A stretch of DNA of 64,000 bases from Paludibacteraceae bacterium. Lineage in GTDB: Bacteria; Bacteroidota; Bacteroidia; Bacteroidales; Paludibacteraceae. Every line of letters begins with the position of its first letter. Position 1 is the stretch's first letter. Shown here in pieces: positions 9,698 through 18,791 of this stretch. Both the position numbers and the translations under genes were made by a program. The stretch covers positions 62,001-126,000 of the forward strand of contig JARLGW010000012.1 in NCBI GenBank assembly GCA_031292565.1, given 5' to 3'. The notes beneath the pieces were generated by a model. The model did no database searches. It was given only the letters and a program-made list of their open reading frames with translations, and had not been told where the DNA came from.

Positions 9698-10155
9698 TTG
9701 GCTGAAAGGTTTTGGTGTGATAATAAATTGTTTTCTATCCTATTTAGCATCAGATATAAATCCTCAATTTGTTTGTCCGATAGCCCGTTTAATGCTATTG
9801 CACTCATGTTATGAAAAGCTTTCCTGATGTCAGGAATTATCAATTTTGCTTTTCCTGTGATTGTCAGTTCATATTTTCGTCTGTCGGAGCTGTTTTGCAT
9901 TCGTTCCACGTACCCGTTGGCCGATAGGTAATCAATGATTCTTACCACTTGCACCTTGTCGGTCAACAGTTTATCGGCAAGCTGCTGTTGGGTTAGCTTT
10001 CCATTTCCGGCATCAATAAGCAATAGTGGATAAAAAGAACGTTCGATGTCCAAATGCGAAAGTTCTTTTTGAAGCTTATCCAAAAACAATTTGCCTATTT
10101 TACCCATGATGCGTCCGGCGGGTTCCGGCGGACTTATCTCTGTTTTGGTATTCAT
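9694..10155 (-). CDS. MarR-family transcriptional regulator of the efflux operon
   Basis: A 153-residue protein from the ATG at 10155; a start at 10173 would lie inside the promoter box, so the later ATG is preferred. The winged helix-turn-helix is visible as LTQQQLADKLLTDKVQVVRIIDYLSANGYVER (about residues 54-85) followed by the wing NSSDRRKYELTITGKAKL, the standard MarR D-x-R wing motif. It is first in the operon marR - adaptor - RND - tolC, with a 4-base overlap to the adaptor. By analogy to MarR/MexR it most likely represses its own operon until a ligand binds; the inverted repeat just upstream (10182-10193) is a candidate operator. No redox cysteine is evident. Confidence 0.93.
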   Translation of the reverse strand: MNTKTEISPPEPAGRIMGKIGKLFLDKLQKELSHLDIERSFYPLLLIDAGNGKLTQQQLADKLLTDKVQVVRIIDYLSANGYVERMQNSSDRRKYELTITGKAKLIIPDIRKAFHNMSAIALNGLSDKQIEDLYLMLNRIENNLLSHQNLSAK

Positions 10156-10172
10156 TAATTTTAAATTTCCCA

Positions 10173-10206
10173 CAAAGATAGTTACGCATGTAAATAGTTA
10201 TCTTTG
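10173..10206. promoter_or_regulatory. Divergent -7 promoter boxes with candidate MarR operator
   Basis: CAAAGATA at 10173-10180 is, on the minus strand, TATCTTTG, the Bacteroidota -7 box (TAnnTTTG), 17 bases before the marR ATG. TATCTTTG at 10199-10206 is the same box on the plus strand. Together they form an 8-base inverted repeat around 18 bases, in the middle of which lies TTACgcatGTAA (10182-10193), a palindrome of the size bound by MarR dimers. A repressor sitting there would cover the upstream elements of both promoters. The boxes are seen; operator function is inference. Confidence 0.55.
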
Positions 10207-10458
10207 TTAACTGTATTTTATCATAAATTTAACACTCAATACGTTGTCATGAATGCTATATTAAATTTATTCACCGTTAAAGATTTATTCTGTATTTTTC
10301 TTTTTAGTCCTTCCTCGGTGGTTATGCAATAGAAATACATATTCAAAATCAAAAATTCAAAAAATTATTAGCAATAAAAGTGCCACTTATGTTTTAAAGC
10401 AATTTGTTTTTATCTAAATTTGAACTAATTTAATAACACCGCTCCCTGAAAAAAGTTT
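10207..10458 (+). other. Intergenic region between the marR promoter and parE
   Basis: About 250 AT-rich bases. The only coding possibility is a 27-codon open frame at 10249-10332 (starting MNAILNLFTVKD) that would follow the rightward -7 box at 10199. It has no recognisable domain and no ribosome binding site, so I do not call it a gene. No hairpin, repeat or RNA gene is evident in the rest. Confidence 0.4.
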
Positions 10459-10466
10459 TATTTTTG
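10459..10466 (+). promoter_or_regulatory. -7 promoter box immediately before parE
   Basis: TATTTTTG fits TAnnTTTG. Only four bases (CAAT) separate it from the parE ATG at 10471. In this phylum transcription starts about 5-7 bases after the final G, so the transcript would begin at or next to the A of the ATG. No good -33 TTTG is seen at the usual distance. Confidence 0.6.
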
Positions 10467-10470
10467 CAAT

Positions 10471-12333
10471 ATGGAAGAAATAGGTAACAAAAATCTGCAA
10501 GAAGTTCAATACACGGACGATAACATTATTACCCTCGAAGGGTTGGAGCATGTACGTCGTCGTCCAGGTATGTATATTGGTAAATTAGGTGATGGAACTT
10601 ACGCCGACGATGGGGTCTATGTTTTGCTCAAAGAGGTGTTCGATAATTCCATCGATGAGTTTCGTATGGGGTATGGTAACACCATAAAAGTTACCATGAA
10701 AGATACCTTGGTTACGGTGCGCGACTACGGTCGTGGTATTCCGTTGGGCAAAATGGTAGATGCCGTTTCCATTATGAATACGGGAGGAAAGTATGATTCC
10801 AAGGCATTTAAAAAATCCGTTGGGTTAAATGGGGTCGGTACCAAAGCGGTGAACGCTCTTTCTTCTACGTTTAAAGTAAAAAGTATTCGAGACGGACAAT
10901 GTAAGCGTGCCGAATTTTCAGCCGGAAAAATTTCATTTGAATCCGAGTTGGAGCCTTGCGATGAGCAGAACGGTACTTTAGTGGAATTTATAGCCGATGA
11001 GGCTGTTTTTGGAAAATATAAATTCAGGGATGAATATATAGAAACGATGTTGCGCAACTATTCATACTTGAATACGGGGTTAACCATCGTTTACAACGGC
11101 AAAAAATTTTACTCTAAAAACGGGTTGCTCGACCTGCTGAATGAAAATATTACATCCGAAAGTTTATACCCCATTATTCACCTGCAAGGTGAAGATATTG
11201 AAATAGCCTTTACTCATAGCGACCAGTATGGCGAAGAATATTATTCTTTTGTAAACGGGCAGCATACTACTCAAGGAGGTACCCACCAAAGTGCGTTCCG
11301 TGAGTCGATAGCCCGAACCATCAAGGAATATTATGCCAAGAATCATGATTTGTCGGATATTAGAAACGGAATCATTGCCGCCATTGCCATCAGTGTGGAA
11401 GAACCCGTGTTTGAATCGCAAACCAAAATTAAGTTAGGGTCAAAAGATATTGGCCCCGAAGGCCCTTCGGTAGCTAAGTTTATCGGGGACTTTGTAAAGA
11501 AGGAAGTGGACAACTATTTGCACAAAAGCACGGAAACTTCGGAGCTCTTACTCAAAAAAATTCAGGATTCGGAAAAAGAGCGCAAGGCTATTGCCGGAGT
11601 TACCAAGATGGCTCGTGAGCGGGCAAAAAAAGCAAATATGCATAATCGTAAATTGCGCGATTGCCGTTTTCATTTCACCGATGCCAAAAGTGAAGCAAAA
11701 GAAAGTTCTTGCCTTTTTATTACCGAGGGCGATTCGGCCAGCGGCTCTATCACTAAAAGTCGGGATGTAAACTTTCAAGCTGTTTTTAGTTTGCGGGGTA
11801 AGCCTTTAAATTCGTATGGCTTAACCAAGAAGGTGGTGTACGAGAATGAAGAATTCAATTTGCTACAAGCTGCTTTAAATATAGAGGATAGTTTGGAAGG
11901 CTTACGCTACAACAAGGTAATAGTGGCTACCGATGCGGATAACGACGGGATGCACATCCGCTTATTATTAATTACGTTCTTTTTGCAATTCTTCCCCGAT
12001 TTGATAAAAAAAGGGCATGTATATATATTGCAAACGCCCCTTTTCCGAGTAAGAAATAAAAAAGAAACACGCTACTGTTATACTGACGAAGAACGCCAAT
12101 TGGCTATAAAGGAGTTAGGGGCAAGTCCTGAAATTACTCGATTTAAAGGGCTTGGTGAAATATCACCCGATGAGTTTCGGCATTTTATCGGAAAAGATAT
12201 GCGTTTGGATCCTGTTATGTTTACCAAAGCCGACTCAGTAAGTAACTTGCTGGAATTCTACATGGGTAAAAACACTGCTGAAAGGCAGGACTTTATTATT
12301 GACAACCTGGTGGTGGAAGAAGATATGCTATAA
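10471..12333 (+). CDS. parE: DNA topoisomerase IV subunit B (type IIA, ATPase subunit)
   Basis: A 620-residue GyrB/ParE protein. It has the GHKL ATPase domain ([10 protein letters not shown] near residue 73, DYGRGIP, and a [14 protein letters not shown] lid motif), the transducer domain, and the TOPRIM domain with EGDSASGSI (Glu419) and [10 protein letters not shown] (Asp488), which bind magnesium for strand cleavage and religation. The short length and the missing GyrB insertion fit ParE of this phylum; the paired parC is not adjacent in this window. The enzyme decatenates daughter chromosomes in the cytoplasm, and the ATPase site is the binding place of aminocoumarins. There is no later plausible Met before the conserved RRPGMYIG, so the start at 10471 is firm despite a predicted leaderless transcript. 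ParE rather than GyrB is a confident but not absolute call. Confidence 0.9.
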   Translation: MEEIGNKNLQEVQYTDDNIITLEGLEHVRRRPGMYIGKLGDGTYADDGVYVLLKEVFDNSIDEFRMGYGNTIKVTMKDTLVTVRDYGRGIPLGKMVDAVSIMNTGGKYDSKAFKKSVGLNGVGTKAVNALSSTFKVKSIRDGQCKRAEFSAGKISFESELEPCDEQNGTLVEFIADEAVFGKYKFRDEYIETMLRNYSYLNTGLTIVYNGKKFYSKNGLLDLLNENITSESLYPIIHLQGEDIEIAFTHSDQYGEEYYSFVNGQHTTQGGTHQSAFRESIARTIKEYYAKNHDLSDIRNGIIAAIAISVEEPVFESQTKIKLGSKDIGPEGPSVAKFIGDFVKKEVDNYLHKSTETSELLLKKIQDSEKERKAIAGVTKMARERAKKANMHNRKLRDCRFHFTDAKSEAKESSCLFITEGDSASGSITKSRDVNFQAVFSLRGKPLNSYGLTKKVVYENEEFNLLQAALNIEDSLEGLRYNKVIVATDADNDGMHIRLLLITFFLQFFPDLIKKGHVYILQTPLFRVRNKKETRYCYTDEERQLAIKELGASPEITRFKGLGEISPDEFRHFIGKDMRLDPVMFTKADSVSNLLEFYMGKNTAERQDFIIDNLVVEEDML

Positions 12334-12400
12334 TAATATGACAAGATGAAATTTTCAGCATAGATACTGAAATCTTTATAAGTACTATTACTATTAAAAT

Positions 12401-12443
12401 ATAAAAAGGGACTGTTCAAATGCTTTGAACAGTCCCTTTTTAT
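12401..12443. terminator. Bidirectional terminator after parE
   Basis: A perfect 20-base inverted repeat with a 3-base loop (TGC) and A/T-rich ends: the plus strand ends CCCTTTTTAT. It separates parE from the convergent gene at 12465. Confidence 0.88.
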
Positions 12444-12464
12444 AATATTATGATGTACTAAAAT

Positions 12465-13100
12465 TTATTTTTTGCTCAATGGGAAATAAATACCAATACC
12501 AGCTGTTAATCCGAATTTGAAATTACGGTTGCCATCGTCATAAGCAGGTCCTTTATCCAAAATATAGCCTGTGCCTACCTGAAATGTAAACCAGCTTTTA
12601 GATCTATATACAATAGCCGGACCGATTAATGATGCTTTATAACCATGATCTACATCATTACCAATGCCTCTGCACCAGTATTGTAAACTAATGTAGGAAC
12701 TGCGTATGCTGGGAAAGAAGTGGTAGTTAATACCAAATCCGGCACCCAAATATCCGGCACCGGCTTGTACTCCCACATTTTTCGAAACCATGTATTCAAA
12801 ATCTACACCGGCTATGGTAGATGAACCCAACCCGGCACCAATGCTTAAGGCGGTTTTAGCATGAGAGCCCGGTTTTGAATCGTCAAAACCTATATTTAAA
12901 CGAACGTTGCGAATATCATCACGTGATATTACTGTATCCACAGTTATATTATCCCTTTTATATTTCAGATATACCGCAGTAGGATCTTCTTTTGTAACAT
13001 AACCGTCAAATCTTTTCCCATTCGTTGTTTCTACTATATCTTGGGCATTAGCAACCAGAGAAAGAAGCAGGAAGAAAAAGAATATGTATCTTTTTTTCAT
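12465..13100 (-). CDS. Secreted or outer-membrane protein of unknown function
   Basis: A 211-residue protein with a clear signal peptide (about residues 1-19, MKKRYIFFFFLLLSLVANAQ). A short N-terminal region (ETTNGKRFDGYVTKEDPTAVYLKYKRDNI) resembles the small beta-rich 'modify by Lys/Tyr' sections seen before Bacteroidota barrel proteins. The remainder has alternating hydrophobic strands rich in Gly and aromatic residues (AGAGYLGAGFGINYHFFPS, SWFTFQVGTGYILDKG, FGLTAGIGIYFPLSKK), ending in a Phe/Pro/Leu strand, typical of an 8-stranded outer-membrane barrel. I cannot name a substrate or family. It stands alone, convergent with parE, with its own -7 box upstream. The barrel call rests on strand pattern only. 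Confidence 0.65.
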   Translation of the reverse strand: MKKRYIFFFFLLLSLVANAQDIVETTNGKRFDGYVTKEDPTAVYLKYKRDNITVDTVISRDDIRNVRLNIGFDDSKPGSHAKTALSIGAGLGSSTIAGVDFEYMVSKNVGVQAGAGYLGAGFGINYHFFPSIRSSYISLQYWCRGIGNDVDHGYKASLIGPAIVYRSKSWFTFQVGTGYILDKGPAYDDGNRNFKFGLTAGIGIYFPLSKK

Positions 13101-13128
13101 AATGATGGGGTTTTTTATATTTAGTACA

Positions 13129-13136
13129 CAAAAATA
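13129..13136 (-). promoter_or_regulatory. -7 promoter box for the 12465-13100 gene
   Basis: The minus strand reads TATTTTTG, matching TAnnTTTG, 28 bases before the start codon. No convincing -33 element is visible. Confidence 0.5.
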
Positions 13137-13246
13137 AAAAAAACTCTTGTCTAAAAAAACTTTTTTCGATTTATATGTAATAACAATCTTGACCTGGAAT
13201 TGTTTGTAAAACGGGTTATTTAAAAACCTGCTATTCTAAAATTTTG

Positions 13247-13254
13247 TACCTTTG
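13247..13254 (+). promoter_or_regulatory. -7 promoter box for cysS
   Basis: TACCTTTG matches TAnnTTTG exactly and lies 27 bases before the chosen ATG at 13282, giving a leader of about 20 bases. A TTG overlapping the box (13252) could extend the frame but would be in the promoter, so it is not the start. Confidence 0.65.
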
Positions 13255-13281
13255 CAAACTAATGTCGATAATTATGCTTTT

Positions 13282-14754
13282 ATGGAACACAAACTTGTAG
13301 TTTACAACACGCTTACCCGTAAAAAAGAACAATTTATACCCCTCCATACTCCCAACGTGGGAATGTATGTATGCGGCCCCACCGTGTATGGTGATGCTCA
13401 TTTAGGACATGCACGTCCAGCCATCACTTTTGATTTGCTATTTCGCTACCTGAAACACTTGGGTTACAAGGTACGCTATGTGCGTAACATCACCGATGTG
13501 GGGCATTTGGAAAACGATGCCGATAGTGGTGAAGACAAAATAGCAAAGAAAGCCCGGCTTGAACAGTTGGAGCCTATGGAAATAGTACAATATTACCTCA
13601 ACCGTTACCATCAAAACATGGAAGCCTTGAATGTGCTTCCTCCAAGCATCGAACCTCATGCATCCGGTCATATCATTGAGCAAATTGATTTTGTGAAGAG
13701 GATTTTGGATGCAGGTTTTGCTTACGAAAGCGAAGGCTCTGTTTATTTTGACGTGGAAAAATATAACAAGCAACACAATTATGGTAAACTTTCAGGGCGT
13801 AACATAGAAGACATGCTTGAAACCACTCGCGACTTGGACGGGCAGACTGAAAAACGCCGTAGTGTAGATTTTGCCCTATGGAAAAAAGCTTCGCCCGAAC
13901 ATATTATGCGTTGGCCATCACCTTGGAGCGACGGGTTCCCCGGTTGGCATTTGGAATGCTCCGCCATGGGTACCAAATATCTGGGTGATGAGTTTGATAT
14001 TCACGGGGGTGGTATGGACTTGATTTTTCCACATCACGAATGCGAAATTGCCCAATCCACCGCGGCTCTTGGTAAAGAAACCGTTAAATACTGGATGCAC
14101 AACAACATGATTACCATCAACGGGCAAAAGATGGGCAAGAGTTTGGGTAACTTTATCACGCTGGAACAATTCTTTACAGGAAACCATCCGTTGCTAGAAA
14201 AAGCATATAGTGCCATGACTATCCGTTTCTTTGTTTTGCAAGCCCAATATAGAAGTACGGTTGATTTCAGTAACGAAGCCTTGCAAGCAGCCGAAAAAGG
14301 ATTACAACGATTGATGGAGGCCTATACCCGTTTGCAAAAATTGCAAGCAGGAGCCACTACAACCGTGGATATAGCCGGTTTGCGAGAACGTTGCGAACAA
14401 GCCATGCAAGATGATTTGAATTCTCCGATAGTAATTGCTCACTTATTTGATGTTGCTAAATCCATTAACACGATATATGACGGGAAAGCTTATATTAGTG
14501 CTTTTGATTTGACTGAATTGAAGGAAACCTTCAAATTATTTATAGAAGATATTCTTGGTTTGCAAACTGAAACGGAAGCCGAAGGGGGTAACAGCGATGC
14601 TTACAAAGGAGCCGTTGATTTGCTGTTGCAAATCCGTCAGGATGCCAAGGCCAATAAAGATTGGGCTACTGCCGATAAAATCCGTAACGAGTTGGCCGCT
14701 CTTGGTTTTGAAATTAAGGACGGAAAAGATAGAGTAGAATGGGGATTAAAATAA
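13282..14754 (+). CDS. cysS: Cysteinyl-tRNA synthetase
   Basis: A 490-residue class Ia synthetase that charges tRNA-Cys with cysteine in the cytosol. The zinc ligand C31 sits in [11 protein letters not shown]. The HIGH signature is read as HLGH (residues 40-43). The second ATP motif is KMGKS (283-287), the usual KMSKS variant in Cys[20 protein letters not shown] holds the further zinc-binding Cys/His residues. The DALR-type and C-terminal helical domains follow. Start chosen at the ATG (MEHKLVVYN) because a -7 promoter box covers the upstream TTG. The next gene begins one base after the TAA, so cysS leads a transcription unit with the YgbA-type gene and rbfA. Confidence 0.97.
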   Translation: MEHKLVVYNTLTRKKEQFIPLHTPNVGMYVCGPTVYGDAHLGHARPAITFDLLFRYLKHLGYKVRYVRNITDVGHLENDADSGEDKIAKKARLEQLEPMEIVQYYLNRYHQNMEALNVLPPSIEPHASGHIIEQIDFVKRILDAGFAYESEGSVYFDVEKYNKQHNYGKLSGRNIEDMLETTRDLDGQTEKRRSVDFALWKKASPEHIMRWPSPWSDGFPGWHLECSAMGTKYLGDEFDIHGGGMDLIFPHHECEIAQSTAALGKETVKYWMHNNMITINGQKMGKSLGNFITLEQFFTGNHPLLEKAYSAMTIRFFVLQAQYRSTVDFSNEALQAAEKGLQRLMEAYTRLQKLQAGATTTVDIAGLRERCEQAMQDDLNSPIVIAHLFDVAKSINTIYDGKAYISAFDLTELKETFKLFIEDILGLQTETEAEGGNSDAYKGAVDLLLQIRQDAKANKDWATADKIRNELAALGFEIKDGKDRVEWGLK

Positions 14755-14755
14755 C

Positions 14756-15043
14756 ATGTCCATTCTATCAGAAAAAAGAACCGTGGAAAAAATGATTCGC
14801 CTTTATTGTAGTCTGAATCATAAACAAAAGAAATTGTGCCCGGAATGTTTAACCTTGTTAGAGTATGCACGTAGCCGATTGGACTTATGTCCGTTTGGCA
14901 ATCAAAAACCAATGTGCAGAAGATGCTCTATACATTGTTACGAAAAGCAACAACGGGAAAAAATAAAACAAGTAATGCGTTTTTCCGGCCCGCGCATTTT
15001 ATTTTACGAGCCGTTTACTTTCTTAAAACACTTACTCAAATAG
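14756..15043 (+). CDS. YgbA_NO (nitrous oxide-stimulated promoter) family Cys-rich protein
   Basis: A 95-residue protein starting one base after cysS, with seven cysteines (C18, C28, C31, C45, C54, C57, C61) arranged as CPEC, CPFG and CRRCSIHC. The pattern matches the YgbA_NO family named for nitrosative-stress induction of its E. coli member. The clusters could hold an Fe-S centre or zinc. The precise biochemical function is unknown; a role in regaining growth after nitric oxide stress is reported for the E. coli protein. No signal peptide or membrane segment. Position in a cysS-rbfA unit suggests constitutive co-expression. Family call is good, function open. Confidence 0.8.
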   Translation: MSILSEKRTVEKMIRLYCSLNHKQKKLCPECLTLLEYARSRLDLCPFGNQKPMCRRCSIHCYEKQQREKIKQVMRFSGPRILFYEPFTFLKHLLK

Positions 15044-15058
15044 TTGACAATTAAAATT

Positions 15059-15394
15059 ATGGAAACAACAAGACAACAAAAAATAGGACGCCTGCTACAA
15101 AAAGAAATGAGTGATATTTTTTTGCAGTATGCACGAGATTATCAAGGCGTATTAATCACCGTGATGAGTGTAAATGTAAGTTCGGATTTGAGCATCGCCC
15201 ACATTAATTTGAGCGTTTTCCCCAGCGAAAAAGGATCGGAAATTTTAAAAGGCGTAAAGGAAAGTACCAAGACACTTCGCTTTGAATTGGGCAATAAAGT
15301 GCGCCATCAATTGCGCATTATTCCTGAATTGGTTTTCCATATTGACGACACGCTCGATTACTTGGATCGTATTGATGAGCTTTTAAAAAAATAA
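15059..15394 (+). CDS. rbfA: Ribosome-binding factor A
   Basis: A 111-residue KH-type protein of normal RbfA length. METTRQQKIGRLLQKEMSDIF matches the family's N-terminal helix, and ITVMSVNVSSDLSIAHINLSVFP and RHQLRIIPELVFHIDDTLDY are the two core strand-rich segments. It binds the 30S subunit late in maturation, helping 16S rRNA processing and cold adaptation. An in-frame TTG at 15044 exists, but the ATG fits the conserved N-terminus and spaces properly from the upstream stop. It sits between the YgbA-type gene and a lipoprotein-transport permease. Confidence 0.93.
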   Translation: METTRQQKIGRLLQKEMSDIFLQYARDYQGVLITVMSVNVSSDLSIAHINLSVFPSEKGSEILKGVKESTKTLRFELGNKVRHQLRIIPELVFHIDDTLDYLDRIDELLKK

Positions 15395-15437
15395 CTAAAA
15401 TTTCTGCATTGTAAGTTTCACACACGGGTAACATTTT

Positions 15438-16664
15438 ATGAATTTATCATTCTACATAGCCAAGCGGTATTTGTTTTCTAAAAAATCGCACAATGCCATC
15501 AACATTGTTTCCATTATCTCGGCATGTGGGGTATGTGTAGGTACAATGGCTTTGGTGTGTGTGCTGTCCGTTTTCAATGGCTTCGGCACTTTGGTTGAAC
15601 AGCTTTTTAGTGCCTTCGACCCCGATTTGAAAATCTCGTTGGTGGAAGGAAAAACTTTTTCTGTGGATCAAAACGCGATTAAGCAAGTGCGCAAGATGCC
15701 CGAAATAATTTGTTTTACCGAGGTGCTTCAAGAAAATGCCATGTTCCGCTTCAAGGATAAGCAATCTCCCGGCATTATCAAAGGCGTGAGTGCCGATTTT
15801 GCTAAAATGACTAATATGAGCAAAATTATTATCAGTGGGAAGTACCAGCTTGAAGATAACGCGTTCGATTACGGTGTGGCAGGTGTTGGGCTGGCTTCTA
15901 CCTTGGGTGTAGCTCCTTATTTTACCGACCCGGTTTATATCTACACTCCCCGGCGGGATGTGGCCGTGAATTTGGCCGACCCGCAAAGCAGTTTTAGCAT
16001 GGATCATGTGTTTATTTCATCTGTCTTTTCGGTTCAGCAATCGGACTACGACACCAAAATGCTGATTATCCCCATACGCTTAGCCCGCGATTTGTATCAA
16101 TATGACACTCATTTAGTAACCGCCGCGGAACTAAAAATATCCCCAAAAGCGGATAAAGAAGAAGTAAAAGAAAAAATTCAAAACACACTGGGATCAAAAT
16201 TCAAAGTGTTGGACAGGTATGAGCAACAGGAAGATTATTTCCGCATTATGAAGGTGGAAAAATGGATCACCTATCTTATCCTAAGCTTTATTGTGCTTAT
16301 TGCCATTTTCAACATCATAGGTTCTTTGTCCATGCTTATTATCGATAAAAAAGAAGATATAAAAACATTACGTAATATGGGTGCAAACCAACAGCTTATC
16401 CGTCGGATATTTTTATTTGAAGGATGGCTTATCTCCATTTTGGGAGCCTTAATAGGCATTGGTATTGGTGCCATATTGTGTGTATTACAACAAAATTTTG
16501 GTTTTATTACCTTACCCGGTAGTTCGGATTATGTGATTAAAGCCTATCCGGTTCAGTTGGAAATGCTTGATTTAGTGTTGGTATTTGTAACCGTTTCAGT
16601 GATGGGTTTTTTGGCAGCATACTATCCTGTGAAGCAGATAAAGCTGAATGAAATTCAGAATTAG
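15438..16664 (+). CDS. Lipoprotein-releasing/FtsX-type ABC transporter permease (LolC/E-like)
   Basis: A 408-residue inner-membrane protein. It starts with helix 1 (about residues 24-46) after SHNAINIVSIISACGVCVGTMALVCVLS. A large periplasmic MacB-type domain follows (about residues 50-270), then three C-terminal helices (about 275-400) with the FtsX core KEDIKTLRNMGANQQLIRRIF. This is the LolCE topology, in which an ABC ATPase releases lipoproteins for transport to the outer membrane. The ATPase (LolD) is not next to it here. The rbfA neighbour is common in this phylum. LolE-type is favoured over FtsX or MacB because of its length and the single N-terminal helix. Confidence 0.88.
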   Translation: MNLSFYIAKRYLFSKKSHNAINIVSIISACGVCVGTMALVCVLSVFNGFGTLVEQLFSAFDPDLKISLVEGKTFSVDQNAIKQVRKMPEIICFTEVLQENAMFRFKDKQSPGIIKGVSADFAKMTNMSKIIISGKYQLEDNAFDYGVAGVGLASTLGVAPYFTDPVYIYTPRRDVAVNLADPQSSFSMDHVFISSVFSVQQSDYDTKMLIIPIRLARDLYQYDTHLVTAAELKISPKADKEEVKEKIQNTLGSKFKVLDRYEQQEDYFRIMKVEKWITYLILSFIVLIAIFNIIGSLSMLIIDKKEDIKTLRNMGANQQLIRRIFLFEGWLISILGALIGIGIGAILCVLQQNFGFITLPGSSDYVIKAYPVQLEMLDLVLVFVTVSVMGFLAAYYPVKQIKLNEIQN

Positions 16665-16687
16665 GATTATTTCAAAATGTGAAGGCT

Positions 16688-18277
16688 ATGACTTACAAAT
16701 TTGATTTTTTAGTAATTGGAAGTGGTATCGCGGGGATGAGTTTTGCTTTAAAAGTTGCGGACAAAGGAAAAGTTGCTATTATTTCGAAAACGGTGCTCGA
16801 CGAAGCAAACACGTATTACGCCCAAGGTGGAATAGCTTCGGTAACAGACCCTATAACAGATGATTTCCAAAAACATATAGAGGATACCCTTATTGCGGGC
16901 GACGGCCATTGTAACCGTGATGCCGTAGAAAAAGTAGTGCGTGAGGCTCCTACTCAAATAAAAGAACTCTTGAAATGGGGCGTGGATTTTGATAAAACCA
17001 AGGAGGGTGAATTTGACTTACATCGCGAAGGCGGCCACTCCGAATTTCGTATTCTGCACCATAAGGATAACACCGGGGCTGAAATTCAGTTGAGCCTGGT
17101 GGAGCGGGTACGCCAACATCCTAACATAGAAGTATTCGAACATCATTTTACCATAGAGATACTTACACAGCACCATTTAGGACAAATAGTTACGCATCAT
17201 ACGCCCAACATCGAGTGCTACGGCGCGTATATTATGAACCAAAAGGACAGAACCATATCCACCTTTTTATCCAAGGTTACGTTGCTGGCCACCGGGGGTA
17301 TTGGGAACGTGTACCTAACCACTTCCAATCCTACTATTGCCACCGGCGATGGCATTGCCATGATGCACCGGGCAAGAGGTGTGATTCGCGATATGGAGTT
17401 TGTGCAATTCCACCCTACTGTGCTGTATAACCCTAACGAACGCCCTTCCTTTTTAATCACCGAAGCCTTGAGAGGCTATGGAGCTGTGCTGCGCAACGTG
17501 AAAGGCGTTGAGTTTATGCAAAAATACGATCCACGTGGCTCCTTGGCTCCTCGCGATATTGTGGCCAGAGCCATTGATAATGAAATGAAACTGGCGGGCT
17601 CTGACTTCGTGTATCTCGACGTTCGGCACAAGGACGCTGAAGAAACGAAATTCAATTATCCCACCATTTATGATAAATGCCTGAGCCTGGGCATTGATAT
17701 TACCAAAGATTTAATACCCGTGGTTCCGGCAGCACACTATTTGTGTGGTGGCATCGTGGTGGATACCAATGCAGGTTCGTCCATCCATCGGTTGTATGCC
17801 GCGGGCGAATGTTCGTGCACCGGGTTGCATGGGGCGAACCGCTTGGCTTCAAACTCGTTGATTGAAGCCATCGTGTATGCCGATTCGGCAGCCAAACACA
17901 CCTTGAGCATTATCAACGATTTGTCGTATCAGGAAAACATTCCCGATTGGAACGATGAGGGTACTTCCTTGAACGAGGAAATGATTCTTATCACGCAAAG
18001 CATCAAGGAAGTAGAACAAATAATGAGTGCCTACGTGGGCATCGTGCGCTCCAACCTCCGCTTGAAACGTGCCATGGCCAGGCTTGAGATATTGTATAAG
18101 GAAACGGAGGAGCTGTTTCAACGCTCTGTTGTTTCGCGCGAGATTTGCGAATTGCGTAATATTATCAGCGTAGCTTATTTGGTTATCAAGCAGGCTTCGC
18201 AGCGCAAGGAAAGCCGGGGCTTGCATTATAATATTGATTATCCGGGCAAAAACGAAATAGAAAATACCCGTAAATAA
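16688..18277 (+). CDS. nadB: L-aspartate oxidase
   Basis: A 529-residue flavoprotein of the succinate dehydrogenase/fumarate reductase family that converts L-aspartate to iminoaspartate, the first step of de novo NAD synthesis. It has the FAD Rossmann motif VIGSGIAGMSFALK (about residues 9-22), the TYYAQGGIASV segment that NadB shares with SdhA, HREGGHSEFRILHHKDNTG near the flavin site, the TGGIGNVYLTTSNP FAD motif and the CTGLHGANRLASNSLIEA C-terminal motif. The ATG at 16688 is preferred over a GTG three codons upstream. No nadA or nadC is adjacent; an NAD-salvage gene pair lies about 11 kb away. NadB fits length and motifs better than a fumarate reductase. Confidence 0.95.
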   Translation: MTYKFDFLVIGSGIAGMSFALKVADKGKVAIISKTVLDEANTYYAQGGIASVTDPITDDFQKHIEDTLIAGDGHCNRDAVEKVVREAPTQIKELLKWGVDFDKTKEGEFDLHREGGHSEFRILHHKDNTGAEIQLSLVERVRQHPNIEVFEHHFTIEILTQHHLGQIVTHHTPNIECYGAYIMNQKDRTISTFLSKVTLLATGGIGNVYLTTSNPTIATGDGIAMMHRARGVIRDMEFVQFHPTVLYNPNERPSFLITEALRGYGAVLRNVKGVEFMQKYDPRGSLAPRDIVARAIDNEMKLAGSDFVYLDVRHKDAEETKFNYPTIYDKCLSLGIDITKDLIPVVPAAHYLCGGIVVDTNAGSSIHRLYAAGECSCTGLHGANRLASNSLIEAIVYADSAAKHTLSIINDLSYQENIPDWNDEGTSLNEEMILITQSIKEVEQIMSAYVGIVRSNLRLKRAMARLEILYKETEELFQRSVVSREICELRNIISVAYLVIKQASQRKESRGLHYNIDYPGKNEIENTRK

Positions 18278-18319
18278 TATCTCCCAGAAGCCCCCAAAGG
18301 AAGGGGAAAGAATGCTCCA

Positions 18320-18769
18320 CTAATGGATAATCATTCCTTGCAGGTACATCCAAACAATGTAGCGGATGAATTTCCCCATGAACATGGAGAAGGTTACAAT
18401 CCAAACGTTGCATCGTAAGAAACCACAGGCTACGGCAATGAAATCGCCAATGCCCGGCATAAAGGCGAAAAATGCAATCCAATCGCCTTGCTTGTGAAGC
18501 TTATCTACCCACTTGTCCACCTTTTCCTTTTTAATGCGTAGGTATTTCTCTATCCATTCCATTTTCCCGAGGTAGCCTAACCAGTAGCAGCTCATACCAC
18601 CCAGGGTATTGCCCACGGTGGCAATTCCAACGCAAGCCCAAGGATCGAGATGCAATTTCCATACAACAGCTGTGAAAACTATTTCGGAAGATAGCGGTAA
18701 AACAGTTGCTGCCAGGAATGCTGCCAGGAATAATCCGAAATAGCCCCAATCGGCAAAACTTTCTAACAT
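18320..18769 (-). CDS. DedA/YqaA-type membrane protein
   Basis: A 149-residue membrane protein with about four or five hydrophobic segments and the DedA/SNARE-associated signature E(S)FADWGYFGLFLAAFLAATVLPLSSEI, followed by GNTLGGMSCYWLGYLGK and FFAFMPGIGDFIAVACGFLRCN. DedA proteins take part in membrane homeostasis and are implicated in flipping phospholipid or undecaprenyl-phosphate carriers. Short members like this are the YqaA type. Its stop lies 40 bases from nadB, tail to tail. The next minus-strand gene starts upstream with only 22 bases between. Confidence 0.88.
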   Translation of the reverse strand: MLESFADWGYFGLFLAAFLAATVLPLSSEIVFTAVVWKLHLDPWACVGIATVGNTLGGMSCYWLGYLGKMEWIEKYLRIKKEKVDKWVDKLHKQGDWIAFFAFMPGIGDFIAVACGFLRCNVWIVTFSMFMGKFIRYIVWMYLQGMIIH

Positions 18770-18791
18770 GGATTTTACGGGTGTAAATTGA

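Noticed and set aside
10249-10332. 27-codon small gene upstream of parE
   Set aside because: No ribosome site, no domain and no evidence of conservation; kept only as a note on the rightward promoter.
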